A program made the translations under genes and the position numbers. Positions 21,102 to 34,800 of a DNA stretch of 64,000 bases are shown here, one piece after another. The first letter of the stretch is position 1, and the number at the start of each line of letters is the position of its first letter. The stretch comes from Lithospermum erythrorhizon (Eukaryota; Streptophyta; Magnoliopsida; Boraginales; Boraginaceae): positions 62,001 through 126,000 of the forward strand of contig JADFUC010001083.1 of assembly GCA_019722365.1 (NCBI GenBank), in the 5' to 3' direction. The notes under the pieces are model-generated. The model saw only the letters and a list, made by a program, of their open reading frames with translations. It had not been told where the DNA came from and ran no database searches.

Positions 21102-23411
21102 ATGGCTGAGGCGGTTACTAGTCCAGGTGGCGGTGGTGGAAGGGGAAGCCAGAGTCCTCAGTCCCATGAAAATGTCCGGGAGCAGGATCGTTACCTGCCC
21201 ATAGCGAATATTAGTCGCATAATGAAGAAATATTTGCCTGCTAATGGAAAAATAGCGAAGGATGCTAAAGATACTGTTCAGGAATGTGTGTCCGAGTTCA
21301 TCTCCTTCGTCACCAGCGAGTGAGTACTTCCAGTTTCTAAATGTTTTTAAACGTCAGAGTGCGAGTATGTATTTATATGTACTGTGATGTTATAGGGCTC
21401 CGCTATTTAATTTGCAAATTACTATCATGTTAGTGATAAAGGTAGCACTGTTAACATATCTACATGGCCTGCAATTTTCGCTGTCATTGAGTTATTAATC
21501 TGTGGAGATTATATATCCATACTATGTTATCAATTTGGAATTCAAGGTCTTTGGGAGCTGTTTTGTGAATGACCTTGATGTACTCAATGAGTTCTGGCTC
21601 TTGGAGAACTTACGGTGAGGTAATATGGATATTAGAGGTTCATTGTTGATACTTGATAGTTATATGGAATATTGTGATTGGCAAGATCGTGCAGACGAGG
21701 ATAGAGACTTAGAATTGCCAGACAGGGCCAATAAATTACATTTTCCCATTGCAATGATGAAGGGTTAGATAGAAAGAATAGCATAGAAGGATGTGAGATT
21801 TTGAGATAGTGAAACGGCTTCTGTAATTATTTTTCCTTGCGATGATCACTCCTTTGAATATTGTGTTTTGGAAAATTATGGTACTGCTCACCTCTAAATT
21901 TAAAGGAATTCCACTGTTCAATTAAAATAATCTTCAAGACTGTCTGTAATAGTTCGATCCTTAGTAATTAAAAACTTACTTCTTGTTCTTGAATTTGATT
22001 CATTTATAAGCTAACTGAGCTAAATATTGATAAACAAATGAAAGTGAGTACATTATTATGATCAATGAGTTTTTTCCTAGAAGATGAATTAAAAAAATAA
22101 AAATAAGAAGTGGATGGTCCATGAACTTTTCTTGTGCAAGGGCTGTGGAAATGAAATTATGTCCAGTAATATAATGAAATTGCTGAATTTTTATTTTTTG
22201 TCAGTGCCTGCACTAGGTGCTATCTTGGAAGCCTATGGCTTAGATACCATATGATGTACATTGTGCCATTTTTTGTGGTTACAAGTTTTTGAGTTTGGAT
22301 TGGTCAACATGCTTGTGAATAAGACTGAATGAAGGAGCATGCGACAAATGTGGCTACTTATTGATATTGTGTTTGTCAATGATTAAGTATCTAATTTATA
22401 CACAACATGAGCAAACCTTGAGTTGGTGCAGGTGACTGAATTCTTTTTGTGTTTATACTTTATAGAGCTAGTGATAAGTGTCAGAAAGAAAAAAGGAAGA
22501 CAATCAATGGGGATGATTTGCTTTGGGCAATGGCAACTTTAGGGTTTGAAGAGTACATAGAACCACTAAAGGCCTATTTGACTCGATACAGAGAGGTAAC
22601 TATTATATACGGAGTAGTAAAATTTTTTATCAATATTTTTCTTTTCTTAGTTTTAGGACTATAGTTATCCATTGTCCTTGGAATCTATTTAATTCTGTTT
22701 TATCAGATTAAGCAGTACATAATCTGGTTCATAATATAAGATCTAAACCTGCAACTTTTGAAGTTTGTTATTCTTCTTAAAACTGATAATCTTATATGTT
22801 CCTACATCAATCTCTGTTTAAGCCTCTCTCAAAGGACAAAACAAACTATTTCTTTATTTCACTTGTATGCGTATTCTGGGGTGAGTGGAATTGCGTCTTC
22901 CAGTACTCTTGTCACTGGTGTTACATGGATAAGATTTCAAAATTCTATAAACAGAATATAATATTTTCTTTAGCCAATGATTGATTCTGTCTGACTAGCT
23001 CTTCTTTTACTTGTGATATGACTTGGCTGCATTAACTACACAAATTTGCAGTTAGAGGTATGACAATGATCTGCATATTCAATTTCCACTACTTTTCTCT
23101 TATTTTTCACTTGTGAATGTTAAATTCTATGCTGATAATCGTTAGAGGGGGATGCCAAGGGTTCTATCAGGGGTGGAGAAGGAGCTGCAAAGAAGGATAC
23201 AGTCGAGAATCAGCCAAATCCTACTCCTCAGGTGGGAGCCAAATTCCTGAATCAGCCTACTGAATGCATTAGTACACGACCACACACGCTGGTCTTTTGA
23301 ATGTCCTAATTCTTATTCTTCGGGTATCTTTGATTTGTAACTTCTTTGTTATCCTTACAGCTTGTCCATCAGGATGCTTATAGCGAAGGCTTGAACTATA
23401 CAAACTTTTAG
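21102..23411 (+). CDS. NF-YB: NF-YB transcription factor subunit (non-LEC1 type)
   Basis: Five exons are read: 21102-21319, 22466-22595, a 6-nt exon 23052-23057, 23148-23231 and 23361-23411, giving 162 residues. A Gly/Ser-rich N-terminus starting [10 protein letters not shown] is followed by the histone-fold domain (about residues 27-118) with [34 protein letters not shown] and [23 protein letters not shown] pairs with NF-YC, and the dimer recruits NF-YA to CCAAT boxes. Lys rather than Asp in the IAKDAK segment marks the non-LEC1 class. The split gene and the tail ending [16 protein letters not shown] fit the NF-YB1/8/10 group. The microexon supplies Leu-Glu in RYRELEGD; skipping it keeps frame. 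Confidence 0.92.
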
Positions 23412-25124
23412 GTCGTAACTGAAGGCAAGCATCTTTTATGCTTCTCTGTCAATCTTTATGTCCACATACTTCCCCCTTTTTGCTGCTTCTGTTATATTTT
23501 AACAAGCATCTACTTATGAGATGTTTACTCTATTAAAACACAGAGAGTTTCTTTTTAGCAAGCATTTACATGTGAGGTCTGTACTATAGTAAAATGTTGT
23601 ATCACCGCATGGGGAGTACATCAGTATCCTCATTGACAAACTGCATCGTCGAACTCCATCAGTATTTTGCTGGTGCAACATTTGCTTACTACAGGATACC
23701 TAACATTAATATTTGCATCTTACTACATATTGCTGTGGGGGGGAAAGGATTCGGATCAAACTTAATTCTGAACTTGAATTCTTTGTAATGTTGCAGCCCC
23801 AGGAGTGATTCAGGACTGCTTGTTGCTGCACAGTTGAATAACCGGCTGCCGAGCGATTAGTGTTTAGCTTGTATGTCATCTTTCACTGAGGTGGTGATGA
23901 CTTTCAATATTATGTGAACATTTAATTTTAATTGGGTGTATGCCTGCATGGGATAAAGTATAATGCATCAACTGCAATTATTTTTTAGGCAATTAGTTGG
24001 ATCTGAGTTTGATCATGTACTTCAGATGGGCATTGATAAAATTCTAAACAAATATCCTAGTTACCATGTGCCTAGATTATTTGCACATTGGAACAATACT
24101 AGTTTCGTTTTGTATGGATTTTTAGCGTTACCCCATAGTGGGGAAAATAAAAATTAGTCAAAAAGTATATTGAAAATGTAGAATGACAATTATTTAAAAT
24201 TATATCATTGCTTCGTTGATAATTTTATAAGAAAAAATAATAAAAAATTACATTGAAAATGTAGCAGTATAATTTTTTATGTTAGAATGACAAATATTTT
24301 GAAACAAAAAATTTAGTCTAGAATGACAAATAAAAAAATCAAAAGAAGTAACATTTTAGTGGTAGTTGCCGATCTTACCATCAATGTTCAGCTATTTTTT
24401 GGGTGTTTACTAAAAAAAAATGTAAGTATTTACTTAGATTATAACCATTTGATTTCATATTTTAAGTGGATTTTTTTTAATAGTTAATATTATAATAATT
24501 TTTAATCCCTTTTCTGTGAGATTGACGGCGGCGCCGAGGATCGAAATGCATTTCGGCTACTAGATCATTCGATTATCTCTTAAGTGAATTTTTTATATTT
24601 ACAAACTTTTGTAAGTAATATGTTCCACCAATATTGAAATATCATAATCTATCAATAATTATATTCACAAGTAATAATATTGAAATGTCATAATTTATAA
24701 ATAATAGTATACCCATAGTAATTAAAAAAATAAGTGATGGATTATTTTACCCTATCAATTTGTTCCAAAAAGTTACTTAACGTTTATTTTGACGGAATGA
24801 TCAAGTGAGACATTTTTTGAAACATTAATGATCGAATTGTGAAGCGTTTTTTAAAAGCATATATAGTGAGCAGATGGTGTATTAAATTAGTAACTAAACA
24901 TAAAAAGCATATGGCTGCCTGGCTGGTGCAAAATCTTTTATGGTAGTGTTACTAAGTTATTCCACCAATTTAATATCCTTATTTTTTCAACATTATATGA
25001 TTCGAGGTAGTTTAGTTACATTTTTTCCTACTAATTATTCTTGGCCTTGATCCAAACACCATGATGACATTTGTAATGTAAAGAAGAATTTTTATTATTT
25101 ATGATAGAGTGCAAATAAAATCGT
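23412..25124. other. NF-YB 3' flank and intergenic DNA
   Basis: The first few hundred bases are probably 3' UTR, possibly with further splicing, since CAG acceptor-like sites occur near 23800. Small ORFs at 23594 and 23963 show no family features. The rest is AT-rich. Confidence 0.4.
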
Positions 25125-26982
25125 TGTAGAGGAAAATTATCGTTAATACCGAGTTTTTTATCGAATCGAGAGAGGTTCGATTATCTGAAGCTATAAACTC
25201 ACTGGCGTTGTGTGAGATGTCGACTTGCTTGACTTGAGGCGATTTGAGTCTTGACTTAGGCAGTTGAGCGATTTGAGGCGAGCGACTTCGTTTGATTTGA
25301 TTTGGATAGAAGTGCAGTTAGATGTCTCATCTTGATGGACTTGAGGCAGTGCGAACTTGGATATGGTCGGGCAGGGAAGGCTAATAGCGTATTAAAGGTG
25401 TTGGGCGTGTGAACGATCTTGGATCTTGGACTTGATCTTGGTCTACTTTTGAAGCTTTGATGAATTTCATTTGATGGGACTTTGTATTTGGATAATTTGT
25501 CGCCTTCGGTGGGACTTTGGAATTTGGTCTTTCACTTTTTGTTGTGGAACGATAATTTGAAGGCCTCACATCTTCGGTGGGGCACAGTGCGTGATATATT
25601 AACGATTTATGATAGAGCTAGAGCCGAGGTTGTATGAGTGATATTGCGCGTGAGATTTAGTGAATTTGGCGCCGACTTGGGACTTAATGATATTTGGCCT
25701 CGCTTGGTTTTAAGCTATGAAGTGCAAGCAGCTTCTATCGTGACATAGCGGAGCACATTTGTATAGGGTGGGACTTGAGGATGACTGAGAGTGGGATTTA
25801 GTGGTTGGCTTTCGCTTGATTTAAGCTATGAAGTTCTTGACACAGCCTGCAGCTTGACACTTGGCGGGCATTCTTTGTGGGGTGATGTCGGTATGAAGGT
25901 GGAGCGTTCCAGCCTTGTTGATGATCTTGATCCAACGAGACGGGGCCTTCATAGAATCAAAATCATAGGGGCTGGCTCGGTTTATTCACATATAAAGGAT
26001 TTGATGAATCAAACTGAAATTTATCAGGTGTTTATCCAAGTTTATGAATGTCGAGGGGTCATGTGTGTCCCCGTATTCGAAGTGTTCTTGAGAATCTTAC
26101 GCCAGTTCTCGTAGTCTTCTTTCAAACTTGAAGGATTATTACGTTTGTGCGATAATCGCGATTTTGAAAGCCTTTATTTTGTACACGGAGGTGTTTTCAG
26201 TACTTGGCATTAGTGTTTTGCTTCTTGTTTCCGAAATATTTAAGCAGAAATTTCGAGGCGTTCTGCGTATTTTCTCGGGTTTTTATTGTGCTTTTGGGGT
26301 TAATCTCCCTTTTTGGTTTTTTGGAGGGTATTTATGATTTAGTATCGATGCTACATTACGAATGGCGGTTTGATTTGGTGGATCGCGATCTTGACCATCG
26401 AATTTTTGAAGCGAATGCGGGCCGTCGGATAATTTGGAAATGTTCCTCAACAAATCACTTTGGGCGCCTCTTTTGATTAAAGAAGGTTCGGATTCTTTTT
26501 TTAGGTAGCGTTTTCGTATTGATCAGGATTATTTTGGAGGCGTGATTTTTGCCTGCGACCGGAGTCTTGATTTTTGATCCACAAAACTTGTGTGGAGCCG
26601 TTTTACGCCACAAAACTTGTGGATCATTGCATTTCCATGCCGTGGTTTATATATTGTTCATTTTTGGTACGTATTTCAGGTTCGTCGTTTGGCGATTTAG
26701 CGATAAAATTAGGGTTTTTTCGAGGCGATTTTATCGACAATTAATCTTAATTTATCTTACCGAGGAACCTGTTCGAGTTGTCCGATGCAAAACCTTGTTC
26801 TTTTGACTTGATTAGCTTGAGAGCGATTTAGAGCGCCGTTCGTCAGGGGTTTGATTTGCGTTAGGGTTGTCGGGGAATACTGTCAGTCACGTGGCATTTT
26901 TTAATGGTCCGACCCTTAATTAATTTGATTAATTCACCTTAATCAATTTAATTATATTTTTGATATATTTTCGATGTCTACA
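25125..26982. mobile_element. Candidate solo LTR (about 1.86 kb)
   Basis: The block starts TGTAGA and ends TCTACA; extended by two bases on each side the ends form the 8-bp inverted repeat GTTGTAGA/TCTACAAC. Inside, base composition is clearly more GC-rich than the flanks, and there are ORFs but no retroelement protein motif. A TATA-like TTATATATTG lies near 26647 and the phrase CCACAAAACTTGTG occurs twice (26579 and 26608). The expected 5-bp target duplication is not seen; only ATC flanks the extended ends. The reading as a solo LTR of a large element is inference. Confidence 0.45.
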
Positions 26983-29465
26983 ACATCTTAATTAATTACA
27001 CATGAAAGTGGATAAGTGGAGAGTCCATGCCGAATGTAAGGACAAACAAATTGCCACTAATTCATGCCTAATTGTACCAAATTGTCATTAATTATCTTAA
27101 GCTAGTTGATCAATCATCTTAATAAAGTGGTCCAACGTCTTGATAATGAATGTCAATTAAAGTCATGTCATGACATGGACACGAATTCAATCATGGTGTC
27201 TCACTCGCAAATATTAAAAGTCAATTAATCATCCTCTAATTACTTTTTATTTTACTTTGTGTATAGTTGGTTTCTAGTCGTTTCCTTGTGATGGGAGTAC
27301 TTCATTTGTAAAATAGTATTGAATGTCAATATCTCATTTGGTATCCTTCCAAAATCAATTGTATCATACGGTGTATATATGTTTTTTTTTTTAATTTTAA
27401 TACGTATCAGCGATTACGTTAATTGATTAATGATCACAGATCGTAAAATTTCGAAAAGCAGTAGCTGAAGAACTGGCTAGTGAGGAAAAACTACATCTAG
27501 CAGCTTTCTAAGCCTTTGTGAGGCTTCGAGCTTGGGGACACTTAAATTGAGATATCATCTTCTTGGCTGGAGACAGAGTTGTCTTGGCCCAGTGTATATA
27601 TGTTTTGATATATTTAAGGTAGGATATGCTCATTTTTAATGTTATACGTGTTACTCACGAACACGTAAAGCCACATATGGCCGAATGAAGTTAAACGGTT
27701 AGATAATTATATTATAATTAGAGTGATATGCTATATTTTTGTAAATAAGAACCAATAAGTCGTCTTATATGTTTTGATAGATTGAATATAGGATAAAATA
27801 TAACGATAAATTCAATGATTAAATTAAAACAAAAGACCGTCGGAGTAACAAGAATAACAGGTAAGTTAATGATCCGTAATATTTAACGTATTGTGTGGCC
27901 AATTCTAAACAACAATAACATAAATTTGCAAGCATATGCAAGTAAGATAAAGCTATAAATTTGTTCTAAATGATTTATCAACTCTGTGTAGTACATTGAA
28001 GATCTATCACTACTAGAAAGTGAAACCAAAAGTAATAATTCCCAGTAGTAATAACAAAATAACAAGATAATATGACTGTTCTAATACCCCTACGAAAAGA
28101 CATAGTCAAATGATCTAATTTAAAAATAAAATGGAGGTAGTACTATTACATTTAAATATCAGAAACCCCTCATTGAAAATATATAGATAGATTAGACATC
28201 TTATCACTAGAGAGGGGAATATGTAATGAGACACATTTATTTGATTAAACTTATTACCACAATAAAGATTGAAAAAACTAACTCCAAGCTTGCATTTAAA
28301 TTTGCTATATCATTTGATTATATTTCAATTAAAAAAAAGTGATGATTAATTCTTGAAAATTCTGATAATTAATTAAAAGATGGAGTATCATTTTAATACA
28401 TAAAGTAGGACAACTATTATGGCTCTTCATGACAATTAATTAGACTTCCAAAGCATCAAAGCATTGAAAGATATTAAACAAGAAGAAACCAGAAAGCCAA
28501 GGATGAGACTTGCCTATATGGCTTATACATAAAAATACTTGTGAAATTATCCACCTGACCCAGCTTCCTTTAGTCCAGTATACCTCCATTTGTTCATCAT
28601 GCAGAAAATGTCAATTTCTTTTGTCCACTTACAATTCTCTAACTGTGAACTTTCTTTGATTAAGGATGCCTTTCTTGAATCTATGAGCTTCATGATCTGA
28701 GATAATTGGAACTGGTACATCTGAAAAAAGATTAGAGGTCCTCTTAGGAAGTTGAAATTATTAGATAGGTGGGAGATGGATTAAGATGGTTAGAATGTGG
28801 TCCTCATGGGGTATATATATTTACAATGCAAAGGTTTTTTATCATAATCAGTTTGATAATGTCACTTTGATTATAGTATACAATTAGCCATTGAGAACCT
28901 CAACCTCTTTTGTACCCTTTTAATGTTTACATATCATGAATTAAGTTATTATATACTAACAAATCATGATATTCACAAAATATGAAATATAATTGGTTAA
29001 AATAATATACATGATAATGAGACACACAAATGAATAGAGAATCTTATCTATAATAATTAAATTGAAATAAACAAGAAGATTGATTAATTTGCTCTATTTT
29101 TATATGTGTCCAAAATATAAAGGTCCTTGGCATGTTTATAGTCAACGTGTAAAACGACGAGGCCTTGTCAATGCAACATATGAAAATTGAACTCAATTAT
29201 ATACATTAGAAAAGGTTAAAAAGCACTCTGTAAAGGTGTAATTGTAATAGTATATGTAAGTCCGTCCTTACAATTATCGTGTATCACAATGTTCTTGTTT
29301 GACATGGGTGTCTTGATCAGCTAGAGGATTAATCTTATCGTCTCATCTTAATCATTTAAAAACGAAGACCCCAAAAACGTTACACATATCAATACCAAAT
29401 CAATAATGATATTTTGACACAAACGATGTGATCCATACCTATTTCAATTAACTATAAACCTTCTA
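26983..29465. other. AT-rich intergenic DNA
   Basis: No intact gene is visible. A short frame at about 27441-27511 reads IVKFRKAVAEELASEEKLH after an ATCACAG acceptor-like site and ends in a stop; it could be an orphan exon fragment, but I cannot assign it. The remainder is AT-rich. Confidence 0.4.
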
Positions 29466-29473
29466 AGTGATTG

Positions 29474-30093
29474 ACGTAGTGGTAAAGAACTACGGCGGTT
29501 CGGTTGGTTTATTAGCCCAGAATCAGCGTTTCCCTATTTCATCGGTTCTCTCAAAGGCCGAACCTAAATCGGTTCGGTTCCGATCCTATCGGTTTCCATC
29601 GGTTCCGGTTCGGTTTCGGTTAAATTTCGGTTTTGAGATAATTTTTTAGCATATCGTCTTGAACTCAAAATTAAGTCCTTAAACTAGATTTAATCCATGT
29701 AATTTCAATGAACTCCTTTTAAGATTAATTATACAATCTACATACACATTCAATACCTGATACCACTATTTTTATATATTTTATATTTCTATATTAGTTT
29801 TAGAAAGATTTATATATATTTTATTTCGTTATAAATAATGAGCAAAGTTAAAATCTAAATTCCCCTCCTTAAAATGTGTACATGTAAATACCGCAAGATC
29901 TTGAAAAGGATAATAAATGAAAATTGAAAAATCTACAAAAAATTTAGTCATCGGTTCCGTTTGGTTATTTAATGAACTAAATTAGACCAGTTCTCTCCGA
30001 CCTTTGAACCTAAATCGGTTCGATTCTGTCGGTTCAAAAATTTCGGTTATTTTCGGTTCGATCGTGGTTTGAATTTGTGCATACCCCTAGTGG
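29474..30093. mobile_element. Compact non-autonomous hAT-like element
   Basis: The right end reads TTTGTGCATACCCC, a hAT-like terminus (inverse GGGGTATGCACAAA). It is flanked by TAGTGGTA on the left and TAGTGGTT on the right, an 8-bp target duplication with one mismatch, as expected for hAT elements. CGGTTCGG-rich subterminal regions occur at both sides. The 620-bp interior matches 13638-14080 and 19455-19545. No coding capacity; the ORF at 29467 is chance. Confidence 0.6.
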
Positions 30094-30720
30094 TTAGACT
30101 TTAATTTATAAAAAGAACCGAGGCCGAGGGTTGAAACTCTCTACAGTAGATTTTTGTGAAAGAATCACTTAATCACGGGTAAGAGTTGATGTGGCGGAGG
30201 CTGAGCCGGCAACTCGGCTCGTGTCGGGAAGCCGAGGCTCGAAGCTTCATTTCGGTCTATGTGAGCAGAACTCACAGCCGGCCTTGAGCTCGTTAGCTCA
30301 CGAGAGCCGGTCGGCGAGCTTGACTCGGCCTTCAGTTCCATGAAATTTGTATATATTAAAAACTAGTTTTTGTTATAATTTTTGTGATTCGAATTTATTA
30401 TAAAGTTGATGTGTTTTTATGATGAACTTTTTAATTATAATTTAGTTAATAAATGTCTAATTTATACATTAGCAATTAATGTTAAATACATTATATTTAT
30501 AACTTTATGCTTTAAAATTTGAAAAATTTCCTTAAGTGAAATTTAGGCTGGGAGCTCGGCTGTGACAACAACGAGCTTGAGCAGGCCATGAAACTGGATT
30601 TAGTAGTAGAGAGCAAACAAAAATTCTCGAGCTCGAACTCGGCTGATTTAGTGACAGCCAAAAATTCTCATTTCCGGGCTCGGCTCGTTAACGGCGCTCT
30701 AATAGAGCGTAGCTCGGTGG
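30094..30720. repeat. CTCGGCTCG-rich dispersed element
   Basis: Both ends are GC-rich with repeated GAGCTCGGCTCG-type phrases (around 30200-30330 and 30545-30710), while the middle is very AT-rich. This layout is common in non-autonomous hAT-like repeats. A relative with GAGCTCGAGCCTCGGC lies at 36470-36960. Ends and target duplication were not resolved. Confidence 0.4.
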
Positions 30721-31844
30721 TTGAAAACTTTGGGTTGGGTAGTGTCTTGCTTTCAGCCTCTGATTGATGAGGGTTGGAACACATGGGGATGTCTTTGGAT
30801 CCTTAAGTTGCCGGTGTGAGGGAGAACAAATCTTGTTTGGTGAGGCGTATCAAATGATTCACTCGCCAGCGATGTCTGAGGTTTGTAGCGACGGCGCGAT
30901 CGGGGGAATGATCGTTTTTTGTGAAAGAATCCCTCAAACTATGTTGAAAAGTGAATATGAACATTAAGATTGCTGGGGTCTAGTTCCATACTGTAAAGTT
31001 GAGGAGATTAAAAAACAACACAAGACACGTATCATAGACCCTACTTCACATGTTTGTATTATACTTTAGGGAAGTATGTCCCATAAACTATACAACTTTT
31101 TGGCCCTCCAAGTGGGAATCTGAGGAGACCCATTCAAGTATGGGGTCAACTGCTACAAAAAGTGAAAATAAAATAACAGATGAACCAAATTAGAAATGAA
31201 TAAAATGAATGGAAAGAACCGGATGATACCATTACACATCAAGAAGCTTGATCAGCACCATCACCTATGCGCATATAGTAATCGGTAGACAAGCCACTCA
31301 AATTCTTAATGGAATAGTAGAGAAAAATCTGTATGAATTGAATTTAAATATATGGCTGTAGCTGAGAGGTTTTCGAGGGAAATTAGAACAGAAATTGTAG
31401 TACATCATATCGAGTATCAGAGATAACATATGTTAGAAACTATCAGCAAGAAACCAATCGTAGTGCAGGATTGCTCGTGTGTATCCAATGGTTCATAACA
31501 CCTCTGTCAAAAAACAAGATGAAGGGTATGAGATTTGTCAAACCGCTACACAACGAGTCATAACAATTAATACCAAAACTTCATAAACAATTGATAGGAG
31601 AGCGTATATATAGACACTAGTGAAGAATCAGTACACCTATGTATAATCTTTTATTCTTTACCAAGATAGAAACCAAGGTATCAGAATGTTATTCTCATAG
31701 TGGATGTTGAGTTTTGATTACAGTCTTATCTACTGTAATTTTAGATTCACATATAAATATTTTCTCATTTGCCATGAATTCTTAGAGAGCTCAAGTGGTC
31801 ACAGAAAAAAAATGTAATAACAATATAAAACGCGCACCTCCATT
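30721..31844. other. Intergenic DNA, including 3' flank of the plastid-protein gene
   Basis: The ORF at 30764-30967 has no family features. The part nearest 31845 is probably the 3' UTR of the minus-strand gene. Confidence 0.4.
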
Positions 31845-34800
31845 TCACTTTTCTTCAGACTTAAGTTGTTGTCCTAGTAAAACAAGTCCCACAGTTGCAA
31901 AAGCAGACAAAATTGCTGATGAGTAAAAAATTGCAAGCAAAGCCCCCCGCAGTGACTGCATTAAGGTGTTCATTACGCATAGTTACCGGTGACAGGTACA
32001 AAGAAAAGAAAGCCAACATTACTATACCTTTCCAAGCAACACAGCATTTTCATTTGCATACTGCAAGGAACTCTCCGGTATACTTTGTATGCCTTGACTT
32101 ACTTCCCATGAAAGAATCCTTCAATGTATCCCAAATATTTTGGAGAGCACATCAAACTATTAAAGGAAACAGGAATTCACAATAAAATAAAAAGTTTACC
32201 CGAACACCAAACTAATGACAGCCCCTACATAGGCCTTTTCTGGGGTGAGAGCAACCTGAAGCTCTCCAAACTGCGGAAAAATGGATCTTTTGCTTCAGGG
32301 GTTTGCTTCATCATCTTAAGAGAAATGATAACAATTATATACCTTAAACATCCTGGTTTCCTGTTTTGGTTCTTCATTTGATGTTTGAGATAGTGGACTT
32401 GCAGATAAAAGCTTTCCCACCTTGGTCATTGCTTCTGCTATCTATACTGGTTCATCACAGAGGCGAGAATCAGAACTATTTAGATTATCTGAATAATTTA
32501 ATGATCCATGTTGTCTTCTCATAGTCAATACCCCTAGAGACAATGTTAGGGACTCGAATGGATCTGGCTCATCAATGTTGGAGTTTAATTTGGTAGATTT
32601 TCAATGTACTTTACTATTGAACTGTTGTTTTTTATATAAATCAAAGTAATACATTCTTTTGAAGGATCTAATTTTGTGCGTGCTCTGGAAGATATATTAT
32701 CGTTTCAGGAGAAATCAATCTATCTAAGAAACAAAGAAGTCAAACGGCTAGAGATTCTGAAGTTCAGATAGCATATTTCAAATGTTAGGTATGGTTCTCA
32801 AATGGTTGAGTTTTGCAACTACAATCCCAGGAAACATTGCATCAATATGAAAGAACTATACATACCCTTTGCATTTCACCTTGCCCGTACTGTCCCATGC
32901 CTTGGAACCTCCTTCCGGATGATAGTAACCGTTTTCCAAGTGCTAATGGTTCCAAAGAGAAACAATCTGATAAATAATTCATGCGATGGTCTAGTGAGGT
33001 TAAATATGATTACACGCTCGTCTTTACCTGCTTTCTTGTTTCCTGCTAACGATCCAAGGACTGCAGGGAGCTGGCTCATCAAGGCTGCAGAAGTTGATGC
33101 ATCACCTTTTTCCCATGCACGGCTAATGCTTAACAATATCTCCCCTGCCTCATTGCCACACTAACAAGTAGCAACGCAAGTTTTAGAATGAGATAACAAG
33201 GATTCAAGGACCGTGTATTCAGCTAAGAAGTAAATATATCTATGCATTATACAAAATGATGTTGCGTCTTAATTCTTGATGGATTAATATGGAGGATGAC
33301 CCAGGTTCAGGACAGTGAGGAGGCATAATGGTTTTCGATGCTTTTTCCATCCACTGTACAATAATTCATTTTTGTTTCATCCTAGGTTCGAAACACAACA
33401 AAGGTTCTGATTCTTTTTTTCCTACATCCACTGTGCAGTACTGCATATTTGCACTCCAAAATGCATAGCTATTATGCATGTAGGCATGAGTTATAAATAA
33501 AGAGTTATTTCATATAAACTACAGTATAGTTATGGCTCCCTCTCTGCTCACAAATACTCCATCCGTTTCAAAATACATGATCTAACAAAATTTTACTTTT
33601 TCACAATAGTTGATTGTTTACAATTTTATTATACTTTTTTACAATTCCAATGTAGTTTTTTACATTTTCAATGTAGCTTTTTACAATCTCAATGTACCTT
33701 TTCCCAATCGCTTAATAACACTCTTCATCTAAACAATCATCTATTTTGAAACAGAGAGAGTAACATACATGAGACCATTATAATAACCATAGTGGCAATT
33801 TGTAATAATATTAGCTCACTGAGCAACTGAATAACAAGAGAGTTGCAATTTGCCGTTTGGATGGGGTAATCAGAACTTAGACAGATATTATATTAAAATG
33901 AAATCAAAATGATTTCTGAAGCATCTTTTTGATTCATCCCAGTTACATCAACAAAAAATCCATTGCCTAATTTTTTAACACTCAATTTGCAAACGGCAGA
34001 AAAAATCCACTGCATAATGGGTGGAGACAGTGAATCTACTTTAGTAATCTGCTCCAATATTAGTGATCATCATGATGCTTAAAACGAACAATGCAACATG
34101 ACCTCTATGGCTCTATGATACTAAAAATTGCAATTCATGGCCCTTTTACATAACATTGCACTAATTGAAACACCAGAATGATTGTGTATGAACTAACCTC
34201 GTCTTTAATGGGGCCATTCGATAGATCAAATGCTGCATCATTTAGCTTCAACATTTCATTTACAAAACGTTACAAACAACAATTGTGGTTCATTTACAAA
34301 ACGTTACAAACAACAATATAACGAAACAATTTTTTGCTGTTTAATCGTACTTACATCGAGTCGAAGGTCCCGAGGTAGCTGCAAGAAGTAATCTCCTGGA
34401 AGACGATTAAAACAGCCCTGCAAACAAAAAATCAACCAACACATAAACAAGAAACAAAACTAAACAATCAAAAATTAAAATAGAGTTTATGTACTCTTTT
34501 TTACTACCACCATCCCGAATGATTGTCTAGTTTGATTTTCAATGATTAAAATTAATGAACTTTATGCCTTAGTTGACACACATAACTTTTGATTATAATC
34601 AAAATTAACATGTCAATACTAAATTAAATTAAAACTACTACATTTTCTATCTACGTTCACTAAATATTATACTCTCTCCGTATCAATATATAAGAATCAT
34701 ATAAAATTTCAAAAATATTTTATTGCTCCAATAATCGATTTTTTACTATTTACTGTGAGAAAGAATAATATCAAACCAAATTTATAATAATAATAAAGAT

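Noticed and set aside
25791..26806. Several plus-strand ORFs of 69-107 codons
   Set aside because: They overlap in different frames inside the candidate solo LTR and contain no recognisable motif; long ORFs here follow from the higher GC content.
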